The notes under the pieces: generated by a model
Seen by the model: the letters and a program-made list of their open reading frames with translations, nothing else
Databases searched by the model: none
What the model was told of the DNA's origin: nothing
From: Halogeometricum limi
Lineage (GTDB): Archaea > Halobacteriota > Halobacteria > Halobacteriales > Haloferacaceae
Assembly (NCBI RefSeq): GCF_900115785.1
Contig: NZ_FOYS01000002.1
Span: 186,001 to 250,000, forward strand
Direction of reading: 5' to 3'
DNA length: 64,000 nt
Shown here: one piece after another, positions 1-9,827 of the stretch
How positions within the stretch are numbered: the first letter of the stretch is position 1
Layout: each line of letters starts with the position of its first letter
Made by a program: the position numbers and the translations under genes

Positions 1-235
1 GGTTGTCGAGGTGGTGCCGGACGTTCTGCAGGGAGGTGTCGACCGAGTCTGCGAGTTCCGAGGCGGTCGAGGGACGCCGTTGGAGGGCGGCGAACGTGTC
101 GCGTGCGGTGTCCGAGGAGAGACACCCGATGAGTTGCTCTGCCTCCTCGTCGTCCAACCAGAGGACCCGGAGGTCACCGTCCGCGTCCGCGTCGACGTCG
201 GAGACGTCCGCGTCAGACGGTAGCAACCCTGCCAT
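1..235 (-). CDS. HTH (ArsR-like) transcriptional regulator, 3' part cut off by window edge
   Basis: The frame opens with ATG at 235-233 on the minus strand and runs off the left edge, so only the first 78 residues are visible. After an acidic start there is a stretch typical of haloarchaeal winged-helix regulators: SSDTARDTFAALQRRPST, then ELADSVDTSLQNVRHHL, which fits the recognition-helix region of ArsR-type HTH domains. It probably binds DNA as a transcription regulator; the ligand and target are unknown. It is followed 72 bases further right by the stop of an MFS transporter gene on the same strand, so the two may be neighbours in expression, but nothing proves regulation of one by the other. 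Confidence 0.75.
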   Translation of the reverse strand, partial: MAGLLPSDADVSDVDADADGDLRVLWLDDEEAEQLIGCLSSDTARDTFAALQRRPSTASELADSVDTSLQNVRHHLDN

Positions 236-307
236 GCTTTACCGTTCAAACGTGCGAGTAGTAAATATTTCGGACGTGATACGACGGAGAGACCGCACAG
301 AGCGCCG

Positions 308-1489
308 TCACTCCGCCGCGGTCCGACGTTCGGTACCGGGGACGAAGCCGAGGACGTAGAGGACGGTGAGCAGGGCGACGACGGCGACGAGGCCGAGCGC
401 GAAGGTCCGGAACACGGCGTCGAACGCGTATCCGGCGTCTGTCAAGAACCCGACTGCACCGCTCCCGTTCGCTTCGAGCAGGAGCGACGCCCCGCTGAAC
501 ACGGCGTAGGCGCTTCCCCGAACGTCGGCCGGGAGCGTGTCGAGAAGCCACGCGTCGAGCGCCGGAAAGAGGCTGTGGATGGTGTAGCCGATGACCGTGG
601 TGACGGCGAGGACGGCGAGAAAGCCCGTCACCTCGGTGAGCGCCAACAGGGCGGCGACGTAGACGCTCAGGGTGACGATGATGTAGGGGACGCGGGGGAA
701 CCGGTCGGCGAGGCGGCCCGAGAGCCAGAACGCCGGGACGCCCGCCGCGAAGACGACGGTGAGCATCGTGCTCGCCTCCGTCGTCGTGAACGCCTTCGCC
801 GTCGTGAGGTAGACGACGTAGAAGTTGAACAGGCCCTGCCAGACGAACCCCGCCGTCGCTATCATCAGCATCCCGACGAGCATCAGTCGCCAGTGGCGGA
901 GCGCGCCGAGGAAGTCCCTGTCTGCGGCCGTCGCGTCCACGCCGTCGCCGTCGCGCGCGGCGTACGCGAGGACGGCGGTGACGACGGCGGCGAGGACGGC
1001 GAGCACCCAGAACGTCGCGCGCCAGTCGGCGAGGGTCACGAGGGCGACGGCTATCGGTGCCGCGGCGACGGCCGCGAGTTGGGCCGCCGTCCCGTGAACG
1101 CCGATGGCGCGGCCCACCGCCTCCGGGTAGAGTTCGCCGACGAGCGGGATGGCTGCGACGAAGTAGCCCCCCGAGGCGAGGCCGATGCCGAACGCGCCGA
1201 GTTGGAGCGTTCGAATCGTCGTCGCCGTGGCGGTGAACCCGGCGGCGACGGAGAGGAGCGCGCCCGTCGCGAGGACGACGCGGTGGCGGGGAACGCGCGT
1301 GAGGAGGTAGCCGACGGGGATTCGCGGGAGGGCGGTCCCGAGCCAGACGAGCGTGGTGACGACGCCGACGGCGGCGGTACCGACGCCGAACTCCGTCTGG
1401 AACGTCTCCACCAACGGCGCGAACACCGTCCGCCCGAGGCTGACGAGAAAGACCAACCCGCAGAGCGTCCCGAACAGTCGTCTGGTCAC
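308..1489 (-). CDS. MFS transporter
   Basis: This 393-residue protein is almost entirely hydrophobic, with about twelve predicted membrane spans and short loops, the usual size and layout of major facilitator superfamily carriers. Between the second and third spans there is a PRIPVGYLLTRVPRHRV stretch, matching the MFS loop-2 signature region (G-x-L-x-D-R-x-G-R type), here degenerate. A charged cytoplasmic loop near residue 190 separates the two six-helix halves. It sits in the cytoplasmic membrane. The substrate cannot be read from the sequence. It is divergent from nnr, with 149 bases between the starts that must hold both promoters. Confidence 0.85.
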   Translation of the reverse strand: MTRRLFGTLCGLVFLVSLGRTVFAPLVETFQTEFGVGTAAVGVVTTLVWLGTALPRIPVGYLLTRVPRHRVVLATGALLSVAAGFTATATTIRTLQLGAFGIGLASGGYFVAAIPLVGELYPEAVGRAIGVHGTAAQLAAVAAAPIAVALVTLADWRATFWVLAVLAAVVTAVLAYAARDGDGVDATAADRDFLGALRHWRLMLVGMLMIATAGFVWQGLFNFYVVYLTTAKAFTTTEASTMLTVVFAAGVPAFWLSGRLADRFPRVPYIIVTLSVYVAALLALTEVTGFLAVLAVTTVIGYTIHSLFPALDAWLLDTLPADVRGSAYAVFSGASLLLEANGSGAVGFLTDAGYAFDAVFRTFALGLVAVVALLTVLYVLGFVPGTERRTAAE

Positions 1490-1638
1490 GTCGACAGTTC
1501 TCCGACGGGGGTGAGGAAGGTTGTGGATGCGGCGAACGAGGCGGCTCGACCCAATCGCGACGGGCGGGACGAACCGGGCGGACCGGACCGACCGACTCGG
1601 GCGTCCCTTTTACCACGGCCCGCGTCGAACGGCCGTCT

Positions 1639-3072
1639 ATGATATCGAGTGACCGGATGGCCGCGGTGGACGAGAACGCCGCGGCGCTCGGCGTCCCGCG
1701 GAAGCAGTTGATGGAGTCCAGCGGAAACGCCGTCGCCCGCGCGGTTCGCGACCACGCCGACCCCGGCGCGAGCGTCGCCGTCGTCGCCGGACGGGGGAAC
1801 AACGGCGGCGACGCGTTCGTCGCCGCGCGCTTTCTCGACGACTACGACGTGACCGTCCACCTCCTCGGCCGCCCCGAGAGCATCAGCACGGACATCGCCC
1901 GCGAGAACTGGGCGGCCCTCGACGAAGCCGAGTACGACGCGCGCGTCGTGACGGACTCGAAGTCGCTCGAACTCGGGTCCCCCGACGTCGTCGTCGACGC
2001 GATGCTCGGAACCGGCGTCACGGGTGCCCTCCGTGAACCGGAGGCGACGGCCGCGGAGAGGATGAACGCGCTCGACGCGCCCGTCGTCGCCGTGGACGTT
2101 CCGTCGGGCGTCGACGCCGACACCGGCGAGGCGGAGGGCGTCGCCGTCGACGCGGACCACGTCGTCACCTTCCACGACGAGAAGCCCGGCCTCGCTTCGC
2201 TCGACGCCGAGGTGACCGTCGCCGACATCGGCATCCCGCGCGCGGCGGAACTGTTCACCGGTCCCGGCGACCTGCGGTCGCTCTCGCGGGAGTCAGAGAG
2301 CCACAAAGGGGACCACGGCGAGGTGCTCGTCGTCGGCGGCGGGCCGTACTCCGGCGCGCCCGCACTCGCCGCGCAGGCCTCGCTTCGGGCCGGGGCAGAC
2401 CTCGTCCGCGTCGCCTGTCCCGACTCGGTCGCCCGCGAGGTACAGGCCTACAGCGAGAACCTCATCGTCCGCCCGTTCGACGGCGACCACCTCCGGCCGG
2501 AGAACGTCGACTCGCTCGTGGAACTGGCCGGCGACCACGACGTGACCGTCTTCGGCCCCGGACTCGGCGGCGACGACGAGACGCTCGAAGCCGTCGCCGA
2601 GTTCCTCGCGGAGTACGGCGGAACCGCCGTCGTCGACGCCGACGCGCTTCAGGTCGTCCCCGAGGTGGACACCGAGGCGACGCTTGTCTGTACGCCCCAC
2701 CAGGGCGAACTCCGGAAGATGGGCGGGGAGACGGCCGACGACTGGCAGGACCGAGCCGAACTGGTCGAGTCGTTCGCCGCGGAACTCGGCCACGTCCTCC
2801 TCGTGAAAGGCGCGTACGACGTCGTCTCCGACGGCGAGGAGACGCGCGTCAACCGAACCGGCAACCCGGGGATGACCGTCGGCGGTACCGGCGACGTGCT
2901 CGCGGGCGCGACGGGAGCGCTCGCCTGCGTGCTCTCCCCACTGCACGCCGCCGCCGTCGGCGCGTACGCGAACGGACGGGCGGGCGACGACGCCGTCGCC
3001 GAGAACGGCTACGGCCTCCTCGCGACGGACCTCGTGGACAGACTGCCCGCGGCGCTCCGGAGGGAGGAGTGA
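1639..3072 (+). CDS. nnr: Bifunctional NAD(P)HX epimerase / ADP-dependent NAD(P)HX dehydratase
   Basis: This enzyme repairs hydrated NADH and NADPH. The N-terminal YjeF-type epimerase domain (about residues 1-215) shows GRGNNGGDAF at 51-60, and the C-terminal ribokinase-like dehydratase domain (about 220-470) shows GPGLG, TPHQGEL and NPGMTVGGTGDVLAG near residue 407. Both halves look intact at 477 residues, the normal size for the fused form. The gene ends in a 4-base GTGA overlap with moaC, so the two are probably co-transcribed. This is a housekeeping metabolite-repair protein of the cytoplasm. Confidence 0.93.
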   Translation: MISSDRMAAVDENAAALGVPRKQLMESSGNAVARAVRDHADPGASVAVVAGRGNNGGDAFVAARFLDDYDVTVHLLGRPESISTDIARENWAALDEAEYDARVVTDSKSLELGSPDVVVDAMLGTGVTGALREPEATAAERMNALDAPVVAVDVPSGVDADTGEAEGVAVDADHVVTFHDEKPGLASLDAEVTVADIGIPRAAELFTGPGDLRSLSRESESHKGDHGEVLVVGGGPYSGAPALAAQASLRAGADLVRVACPDSVAREVQAYSENLIVRPFDGDHLRPENVDSLVELAGDHDVTVFGPGLGGDDETLEAVAEFLAEYGGTAVVDADALQVVPEVDTEATLVCTPHQGELRKMGGETADDWQDRAELVESFAAELGHVLLVKGAYDVVSDGEETRVNRTGNPGMTVGGTGDVLAGATGALACVLSPLHAAAVGAYANGRAGDDAVAENGYGLLATDLVDRLPAALRREE

Positions 3073-3581
3073 CCGTGTCGAACGAGAACCACGGGGCCGA
3101 CGCCGACGAACGGGACCTGACGCACGTCGACGAGGAGGGGAACGCGCAGATGGTCGACGTGGGGTCGAAGCCGGACACCCAACGCCGGGCCGTCGCGCGC
3201 GGAACCATCCACCTCACGGAATCGACCATCGACGCGATTCGCGGCGACCAGATCGGGAAGGGAGACGTGCTGGCGACGGCGCGAATCGGGGCGATACAGG
3301 CGGTCAAGCACACGTGGGAGACCATCCCGATGTGTCACCAGATTCCGGTCACGAACGTCGAGACGGCGTTCGACGTCGAAGACGACCGGGTGACGCTCTC
3401 GGTGACGGTCGAGACGACGGGGAAGACCGGATGTGAGATGGAGGCGTTGGAGGGCGTCACGACCGGACTGAACGTCGTCTGGGACATGGTGAAAGCCGCC
3501 GAGAAAGACGCAGACGGGCAGTACCCCGACACGCGAATCTCAGACGTTCGCGTGGTGACGAAAGAGAAATCGCAGGCGTAG
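3069..3581 (+). CDS. moaC: Cyclic pyranopterin monophosphate synthase MoaC
   Basis: MoaC catalyses the second step of molybdenum cofactor synthesis, making cPMP from the MoaA product. The protein has 170 residues from the GTG at 3069; a second GTG lies at 3075. I chose 3069 because it gives the GTGA overlap with the nnr stop. The family motif PMCHQIPVTNV is at about residue 86, and the conserved KTGCEMEALEGVTTGLNVVWDM region with its Asp and following Lys is present. No other moa gene is adjacent. Pairing with nnr by overlap suggests translational coupling. Confidence 0.93.
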   Translation: MTVSNENHGADADERDLTHVDEEGNAQMVDVGSKPDTQRRAVARGTIHLTESTIDAIRGDQIGKGDVLATARIGAIQAVKHTWETIPMCHQIPVTNVETAFDVEDDRVTLSVTVETTGKTGCEMEALEGVTTGLNVVWDMVKAAEKDADGQYPDTRISDVRVVTKEKSQA

Positions 3582-3680
3582 GTCGTCTGCTGACCGGCGC
3601 TCTCTCGAAACGCATCCAGAGCGCCGCGTGCCGGTCCGAGGGCGGTTCGGCGACGGAGTCGCAGCAGTTGATACCACTAC

Positions 3681-3689
3681 ATAAATATT
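3681..3689 (+). promoter_or_regulatory. TATA box of the PGF-CTERM surface protein gene
   Basis: ATAAATATT stands in a locally AT-rich stretch inside an otherwise GC-rich intergenic region, with its centre 36 bases before the ATG at 3721. This fits a haloarchaeal promoter giving a leader of about 10 bases. Confidence 0.6.
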
Positions 3690-3720
3690 GAAATACTAGA
3701 CAGTCTCTATTTCTCACAGA

Positions 3721-6700
3721 ATGAAACAGAGAGACCGCGCGGTGGTCGTCACCGTCGCCGCGCTAGTCGTACTCGCGTCGTTGGGTCCCGTCGGATTCGC
3801 CGGACTCGCTTCGGCGAACGGTCCGACACCGACCGTTCCCGGACAGTCCCCCGGCGTGAACGCCACGACGACGACGTGGGACCCCGGTACCGACGCGAAC
3901 GTGACCGTCGCGTACAACGTCACCGGCGCGTCCGACCCGGCGAACACGACGCTTTGGCTCCTCAACGACTCCGGGTTCGCCACGGATTACGACACCGACC
4001 TGACCGGCGACACCGGCGAGCGAAACCTGACGTACGGCGGCGGCGCCGCGTTCGGCGACACGCCCGTGCAGGCCGACGGCGCGCGTCGCGTCTGGGTCCG
4101 AACGTACGACCAGGACGAGTCGGCGTTCGAGGCCGAGGGCGTCGCCGTCGTACACACGTCCTCGAACGTGACCGTCGACTCGTACTCGCTCTCGTCGACG
4201 CCCGTCGCGCCGGGCGTCACGACGGACCTCTTCGTCGAACTGAACAACACGGGCGAGACGGCGGAGACGTTCCGCGTCGCGGCCTACCCCGAGACGGGCG
4301 ACGCCGACGCACTCAACAGCACCGTCGTCTCCGTCCCGGCGAGTTCGACGCAGTTCGTCACGCTCCCCGTGACGTTCACCGAACAGTACCGCGGGCAGAC
4401 GGTGAACTTCACCGTCAACGACGAACCGACGACGACGGTGGCCGTGAACGACGCTGCGCCGACGCCGGACGTGTCCGGACAGTGTCAGTGGTACACGCCG
4501 TGTACCGGGATGCCGGACAAAGTGAACGCGAACCGCAACGCATCCGTCGACGTTCCCGTCCGCGTCAACCTCACCGGGAGCGTCTCGCTCGCCGACGCGA
4601 ACCTGACGCTCTCGGGTCCGAACGGCCTCGTGGCCTACAACGACTCTCTGACCACGCTGAACGGAACGACGACGTTCACGCTCCCCGCCCGCCCCGCCGC
4701 CGGGAGCTACCGTCTGGAGACGGACGTCGTGAACGACTCGACGGGCGACCGAGTCTCGGGCTCGTTCTCGATGGCGACGGTCCAGGTGGTCGGAAACACC
4801 TCCGTCGGGCGCGTGAACGTCTCCAGTACGACGCTCAAGCGAGCGCAGACGCACGAAGTGTCCGTCCGCGTCGACAACACGGGTGACGCGGTGGAGAACC
4901 ACACCGTCTTCCTCTACCCGAGCGAGTTCCGCACGACGCCGCTCGCACAGCGGACGTTCACCGTAAAACCGGGCCAGTCCGCCGAGGGAACGATAAACGT
5001 CTCTTTCCCGGCGCACTTCGACACCGACCGGACGTACAACCTCTCGACCGGCAACTTCGCCGGTCCCGAGATAACGCTCGAACCCCTCGTGACGATGGAG
5101 TCGCTGACGCACGTCGGCGGCACGGCGAACACGTCCGAACTCGGAACGAGCACCATCGCCCCCTCCGACGACGGGGGCCTCCTGCAGTTCGACCTGACGT
5201 ACGAGACGCTCGAGAGCGACCGACCGCAGAACCTGAACGGCTCCGGTCTCGACGAGTCGAGTCGGTTCGAAGTCGTCCTCTCGGTGCCGCACTCGTACGA
5301 ACCCGCGGTTCTCCTCGCGACGGCGCACAACGTCTCGTGGAGCGTCCAGAACACCTCCGACGACTACGAAGTGACCGTCGTCGGACAGCCGATAAACGCC
5401 GCGTACAAGGTCGACGGGCCGAAGTCGGTCTCTGACTGGGAGAACCTCTCCGCGGAACAGGACGTGGCGACGCACGCCTACACGCCGATGTTCTCCTTGG
5501 CGTTCCTCGACAACGAGTCCACCTCGATGGACGGAATCAGCGGAATGGTCGTCGCCAGCGACGCGCAGTCGGCGACGTTCCCGTACCCGGGGATGGTGAA
5601 CGGGTCGCCGACGCTGAACGTGGAACTCGCGGCCCCGCACGAGACCACGGACGGTGAGAACAACACCGGTCGCTACGAGGCACTCGTTCCCGCAGAACTC
5701 CTCGATACGTGGGGCGTCTCCGACCCGAACACGCTCGCCGGAACGTACAAAGGCGACGGCGTGGCGCTGTCTCCGACGGTCACGGACGACGGCGACGTTC
5801 GCATCTCGTTCCCGACGACGTACTCCACGGGGACGGTCCAACTCTCACCCGACGCGGCCGCTATCGGAGCGGACGACGGTTCGAGTGGTGACGGTTCCTC
5901 CGGCGACGATTCGTCCGGCGACACGGGAGACGACGGCGGCGACTCGACGAGTAGTCCGCCGAGTGACACCGATGACACAGACGACACCGACGACTCGGAC
6001 GATTCGACGGACACGCAACCCGTCGAAGAGACGCCCGACACGACGGACTCGAACGACACCGACGACCGACGCACCGTCGAGGCGACGCCCGCCGCCGACG
6101 GCCGGTCTGCGTCTGCGAAGGTGACGAACGCCTCGGCGAACGAGACGGTCGAGTTCCGAATTCCCGACCTGAACGCCTCCGAGACGGCGGTGAACGCGGC
6201 GGAGGCCGCCAACGCGACCGAAAACGTCGACGGCGAGTCGGAGAACGAGACGACGAATCGGTCGAACGAACGGTCACAGGTCCGGAAACTCGGACTGAAC
6301 CTCTCCGACGACGCCGCCGAAGTCGGCGTCAACGTCTCCTCGCACGAGGAGGTGCCGGAGGGAACGCCCGAACTGGACAGAGGCGACGCCGCCGAAGACG
6401 GTGACGGCGACGGCGCGTCCGGCGGTGCCATCGACTACGTCTCCATCGACCTCTCGGGGACGACGGACGACGCCGTCGAGAACGCGACCATCACGTTCGA
6501 CGTACCCGCGTCGAAACTCGACGCTCGCGGCATCTCGCCCTCGGAGGTGCGCCTGTACCGCTACCACGACGGCGAGTGGCAGCGACTGAACACGACGTAC
6601 CTCGGTAACGAGACGTACGAGGCGGAGACGCCCGGATTCTCCGTGTTCGCGGTCGGGTCCGAACGAGCGGACGGCGACAGCGAAGACGAGTCCGCGACCG

Positions 6701-6888
6701 AGACGCAGACGCCGGCACAGACCGCGACGCAGACGGCCACCGAAACCGCGGCGGAGACGGCAACTGCCACCGAATCGGCGTCGACCGACCGACCGACGGA
6801 GACGGAGACCGGCGTTCCCGGATTCGGCGCACCCGTCGCGCTGGTGTCGATTCTGCTGACGGCCGTGGTCGCACGGCTGAGACGGTAG
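3721..6888 (+). CDS. Large secreted PGF-CTERM surface glycoprotein
   Basis: This is a 1055-residue secreted protein. It starts with a signal peptide (charged start, hydrophobic core at about 8-30) and ends with a PGF-CTERM sorting signal: a Thr/Glu-rich spacer, then VPGFGAPVALVSILL and a short Arg-rich tail. Such tails are processed by archaeosortase A and replaced by a lipid anchor. The body has several beta-rich CARDB-like segments with many N-x-S/T sequons. A Ser/Asp/Thr-rich linker at about 718-775 leads into a PGF-pre-PGF-type domain ending near residue 980 at GFSVFAVGS. It probably sits on the outer face of the cell. Its ligand or substrate is not evident, and it seems monocistronic. 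Confidence 0.85.
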   Translation: MKQRDRAVVVTVAALVVLASLGPVGFAGLASANGPTPTVPGQSPGVNATTTTWDPGTDANVTVAYNVTGASDPANTTLWLLNDSGFATDYDTDLTGDTGERNLTYGGGAAFGDTPVQADGARRVWVRTYDQDESAFEAEGVAVVHTSSNVTVDSYSLSSTPVAPGVTTDLFVELNNTGETAETFRVAAYPETGDADALNSTVVSVPASSTQFVTLPVTFTEQYRGQTVNFTVNDEPTTTVAVNDAAPTPDVSGQCQWYTPCTGMPDKVNANRNASVDVPVRVNLTGSVSLADANLTLSGPNGLVAYNDSLTTLNGTTTFTLPARPAAGSYRLETDVVNDSTGDRVSGSFSMATVQVVGNTSVGRVNVSSTTLKRAQTHEVSVRVDNTGDAVENHTVFLYPSEFRTTPLAQRTFTVKPGQSAEGTINVSFPAHFDTDRTYNLSTGNFAGPEITLEPLVTMESLTHVGGTANTSELGTSTIAPSDDGGLLQFDLTYETLESDRPQNLNGSGLDESSRFEVVLSVPHSYEPAVLLATAHNVSWSVQNTSDDYEVTVVGQPINAAYKVDGPKSVSDWENLSAEQDVATHAYTPMFSLAFLDNESTSMDGISGMVVASDAQSATFPYPGMVNGSPTLNVELAAPHETTDGENNTGRYEALVPAELLDTWGVSDPNTLAGTYKGDGVALSPTVTDDGDVRISFPTTYSTGTVQLSPDAAAIGADDGSSGDGSSGDDSSGDTGDDGGDSTSSPPSDTDDTDDTDDSDDSTDTQPVEETPDTTDSNDTDDRRTVEATPAADGRSASAKVTNASANETVEFRIPDLNASETAVNAAEAANATENVDGESENETTNRSNERSQVRKLGLNLSDDAAEVGVNVSSHEEVPEGTPELDRGDAAEDGDGDGASGGAIDYVSIDLSGTTDDAVENATITFDVPASKLDARGISPSEVRLYRYHDGEWQRLNTTYLGNETYEAETPGFSVFAVGSERADGDSEDESATETQTPAQTATQTATETAAETATATESASTDRPTETETGVPGFGAPVALVSILLTAVVARLRR

Positions 6889-6945
6889 CGGCGGAGAACG
6901 GAAGAGAATCGTACCGAAACGCACCGAACGAACGCGAGACGCCGA

Positions 6946-8304
6946 CTACTCGCGATAGCCGCCGTCCGTCTCCGCTTCCGCCTCCGCCTCCGCCTCGGGG
7001 GTCGTCCCCGACTGCACGTCGGCGGCTTTCGCCCGCGCCTTCTCGACGATAGCGGGGCGCGCGGCGAACTCGACGAGGACGTTCTCGCCGTCGTACTCCT
7101 CGTTCTCGACGTGACCGTGGTCGTACAGCCACGAGACGAGACTCATCGCGTCGTCGGACATCGGGAGGAGGAGACGCTCTTCGCGCCACTCGGGGAGTTC
7201 GCGTTCGATGCGCGCGGCGAGTTCGGCGACGTTCTCGCCGGTCAACCCCGAGACGGCGACGGGATTCGGCGCGAGGGCGCGAAGCGCGTCCATCTTCCGG
7301 TCGAGTTCGCCCTCGTCGACGACGTCGCGCTTGTTCAGCACCGTCACGATGGGCGCTTCGTTCCGTTCGTACAGCGTGTCGTGACAGGTGACGAGTTTGT
7401 CCCGCATCTCCTCGACGGGTTCGGAGGCGTCGACGACGAGGAGCACCAGGTCCGCGCGGTACACCGAGTCGAGCGTGGACTTGAACGACTCCACCAACCA
7501 GTGCGGGAGGTTCGAGACGAATCCGACGGTGTCGGTGAGGAGGACGTCTCTCGTGCCCGTCTCGGCGCGGCGCGTCGTCGTTCCCAGCGTGGTGAACAGG
7601 CGGTCTTCGGACTCGGCGGTCGGGTCCAAATCGGGGTGCAGACCGTCGTTCTCGCCCACTTCGAGGTCCTCGGCGAGACGGCGCATCAGCGTGGACTTCC
7701 CGGCGTTCGTGTAGCCCGCGAGGGCGACCAGGTCGAACCCGGACTCGCGGCGTTGTTCGCGCCGCGTCTCCTCTTTCTCCGCGATGGCGTCGAGTTCGTT
7801 CTTGATGCGCGAAATCTGGGCCTTGATGTCCCGTTCGCGCGACTCGTCGTACTCGCCGAGACCCATGAACCCCGGTCGCTCGTCGCGTTTCGCGAGCGAC
7901 GCCTTCGCCTCCGCGCGCGGGAGTTCGTACCGGAGTTCGGCGAGTTCGACCTGCAGTTGCGCTTTCCGCGTGTTGGCCCGTTGGGCGAATATCTCTAAGA
8001 TGAGCGTGAAGCGGTCGATAACTTCGACGCCGTGCGGGAGTTTCCCGCCGATGTTGTACGTCTGGTACGGGCCGAGTCTGTTGTCGACGATGACCGCCGC
8101 CGCGTCCGTCTCCGCGACGAGGGCGGTCAGTTCGTCGACTTTCCCCTCGCCGAAGTGGAAGGCGCCGTCCTCGTCTCGCGACTGCGAGAGTTCGCCGACG
8201 ACGTCGTACCCCGCGGCGCGCGCGAGGTCGGAAATCTCCGTCAGGTCGGCCGACTCTCCGGCGTCGACGCGTTTGGCGACGACGGCCGCGGTGCCGTCGC
8301 TCAT
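6946..8304 (-). CDS. hflX: Ribosome-associated GTPase HflX
   Basis: HflX is a GTPase that binds ribosomes and helps split or rescue stalled ones. With the ATG at 8304 the protein has 452 residues. The N-terminal HflX domain (about 10-130) is followed by a charged coiled coil, then the G domain with GYTNAGKST (about 197-205), DTVGF (258-262) and NKRD (324-327). An upstream ATG at 8325 is possible but adds seven residues unlike the family start. The C-terminus ends in an EAEAEAEAE-type tail, an acidic extension common in halophiles. It is convergent with the surface protein gene. Confidence 0.92.
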   Translation of the reverse strand: MSDGTAAVVAKRVDAGESADLTEISDLARAAGYDVVGELSQSRDEDGAFHFGEGKVDELTALVAETDAAAVIVDNRLGPYQTYNIGGKLPHGVEVIDRFTLILEIFAQRANTRKAQLQVELAELRYELPRAEAKASLAKRDERPGFMGLGEYDESRERDIKAQISRIKNELDAIAEKEETRREQRRESGFDLVALAGYTNAGKSTLMRRLAEDLEVGENDGLHPDLDPTAESEDRLFTTLGTTTRRAETGTRDVLLTDTVGFVSNLPHWLVESFKSTLDSVYRADLVLLVVDASEPVEEMRDKLVTCHDTLYERNEAPIVTVLNKRDVVDEGELDRKMDALRALAPNPVAVSGLTGENVAELAARIERELPEWREERLLLPMSDDAMSLVSWLYDHGHVENEEYDGENVLVEFAARPAIVEKARAKAADVQSGTTPEAEAEAEAETDGGYRE

Positions 8305-8587
8305 CGAGACCACCCGCTCGACCACTGGACGCTCTGGTGCACGGTTGCTAGCTGTCCTACGCGACTGGCGTACTTGAACGCTCCTCGGGGGCGGTCAACG
8401 GAGATGTCGGTCCGTCACCCCGATTTCGCCGCTCGTCGTCTCCGCCCGTTCCATATCCCCGCGTTGGGCATCCGTGAACTTGTAAGTTCCCCGCGCCCCG
8501 GGTAGAATCTCTCCGAGCGTGACCAGTCCAGTTACAAACCTGTCTAATCGCACAAAGGTTATTACGGATGACGAACCACGTCGGGCT

Positions 8588-8920
8588 ATGCCGGACCCGC
8601 TACAACTGTCCATCGACCCAACCTCCCTCGGACTCGAGTTCGGGAGCGGTGCGGTCATCGGCGGTATCATCGGTTTCGCGGCGAAGAAAGTCGCGAAGAT
8701 AGTCGCCGTCATCGTCGGTCTCGAACTGGCGCTGTTCAAGTTCCTCGAATCCCGCGAGATACTGACCGTCGACTGGGAGAAACTCAGCGCCGGTCTCCTC
8801 AAGACCACGGAGTCGGCCACCACCGGAACGCCGCCGAGTTGGGTGTCGACCATCCTCTCGACGCTCTCTATCTCCGCGGGGTTCACCGGCGGCTTCCTCG
8901 TCGGCTTCAAGAAGGGATAG
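8588..8920 (+). CDS. FUN14-like small membrane protein
   Basis: This 110-residue protein has a glycine-rich first membrane segment (GSGAVIGGIIGFAAKKVAKI), a second hydrophobic segment (about 38-50) and a C-terminal one (SISAGFTGGFLVGF). The pattern of Gly-rich helices and a GF-x-G-F-x-x-G-F-K-K end matches FUN14-domain proteins, which occur in many haloarchaea and are of unknown function there. An ATG at 8588 follows an AT-rich TTATTA stretch near 8559, consistent with a TATA box. It is convergent with the SBDS gene, 33 bases away. Confidence 0.7.
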   Translation: MPDPLQLSIDPTSLGLEFGSGAVIGGIIGFAAKKVAKIVAVIVGLELALFKFLESREILTVDWEKLSAGLLKTTESATTGTPPSWVSTILSTLSISAGFTGGFLVGFKKG

Positions 8921-8953
8921 TCGTCGTCGGGTCGTCGTTCGATTTTCGCGCCG

Positions 8954-9679
8954 CTATCGCGTGCTGAGTTCGTCTTTGTCCTTCACGATACGCGTCTCCG
9001 CCTCGCCGGAGGTGTAGTCGTTCACCATGTCGTAGAAGTCGTTCTGCATCCCCGCCGGGAAGGTGACGACGCCGACCCACGACCCGTCGTTCTGCCACTC
9101 TTCGCGCTCTAACTCGCCGTACTCGCGGACCTGCGCCTGCGTCTTTCCGGCGTAGTTCGCGGGTATCTGCACGGCGATGGTCACCTCGTCGAACCGGATG
9201 GGGATGACCGGACGCAGGGCGTCTAAGGCCTCGTCGACCTGTGTCTCGACTTTCTCCATCGGGTCGACCTTGAACCCGGCCTGTTCGAGGGCGCGTTCGA
9301 TTCGGTCCGGCGGGTGCGGCGCGTTGTCCATCTGCGGGTTGACGGCGTTCCGCGCGATGGTGTTGATGAGCTGTTTTCGTTTCTGCTCTTGCATCTCCTT
9401 TCGCTGCTCGGAGGTGATCTGAATCTCGCCGCGCTTGACGACTTCCGGGATAATCTCCATCGGGTCCGTCGTCCCGAACACCGTCTCTAAGTCCTCTTCT
9501 GCGGGTCGGTCGCCGCGCGAGGCGTCCTCGAAGACGTCTTCGGCCGCGATGACGTCTTCTAGCTCCCCGTCGAACTCGCCTCGCTTGATGGCGAGTGCCG
9601 CGTCGGGGTCGACGAGTACCTCGAACCGTTCGCCGTGGGATTCGAGTCGGGCGGTCACCGCTTCGTCCAGTGAAATCAT
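8954..9679 (-). CDS. SBDS ribosome maturation protein
   Basis: This is the archaeal orthologue of the Shwachman-Bodian-Diamond protein (Sdo1), which acts in 60S/50S subunit maturation together with the translocase EF-2. The 241-residue length and three-domain layout are usual. The FYSH domain begins MISLDEAVTARLES and includes the segment around ASRGDRPAEEDL. A helical middle domain carries QRKEMQEQKRKQLI. The C-terminal ferredoxin-like domain includes IPIRFDEVTIAVQIP and ends near WVGVVTFPAGMQ. The ATG at 9679 was chosen because upstream in-frame sequence is Ser/Arg-rich and unlike the family. Confidence 0.93.
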   Translation of the reverse strand: MISLDEAVTARLESHGERFEVLVDPDAALAIKRGEFDGELEDVIAAEDVFEDASRGDRPAEEDLETVFGTTDPMEIIPEVVKRGEIQITSEQRKEMQEQKRKQLINTIARNAVNPQMDNAPHPPDRIERALEQAGFKVDPMEKVETQVDEALDALRPVIPIRFDEVTIAVQIPANYAGKTQAQVREYGELEREEWQNDGSWVGVVTFPAGMQNDFYDMVNDYTSGEAETRIVKDKDELSTR

Positions 9680-9827
9680 AGAGCACGATACTCGCTCCGA
9701 ATTAAAAAGCCCTCCCCGAACTGCACCGCCTGCGGTCGGTCGGTCGGTGCCGGCGGTTCGTCGCTCCCACGCGCACCGCCGTGCCGCGGAGCGAAACGCT
9801 ATATCTCCCGACCGCATCCCTCCCGGC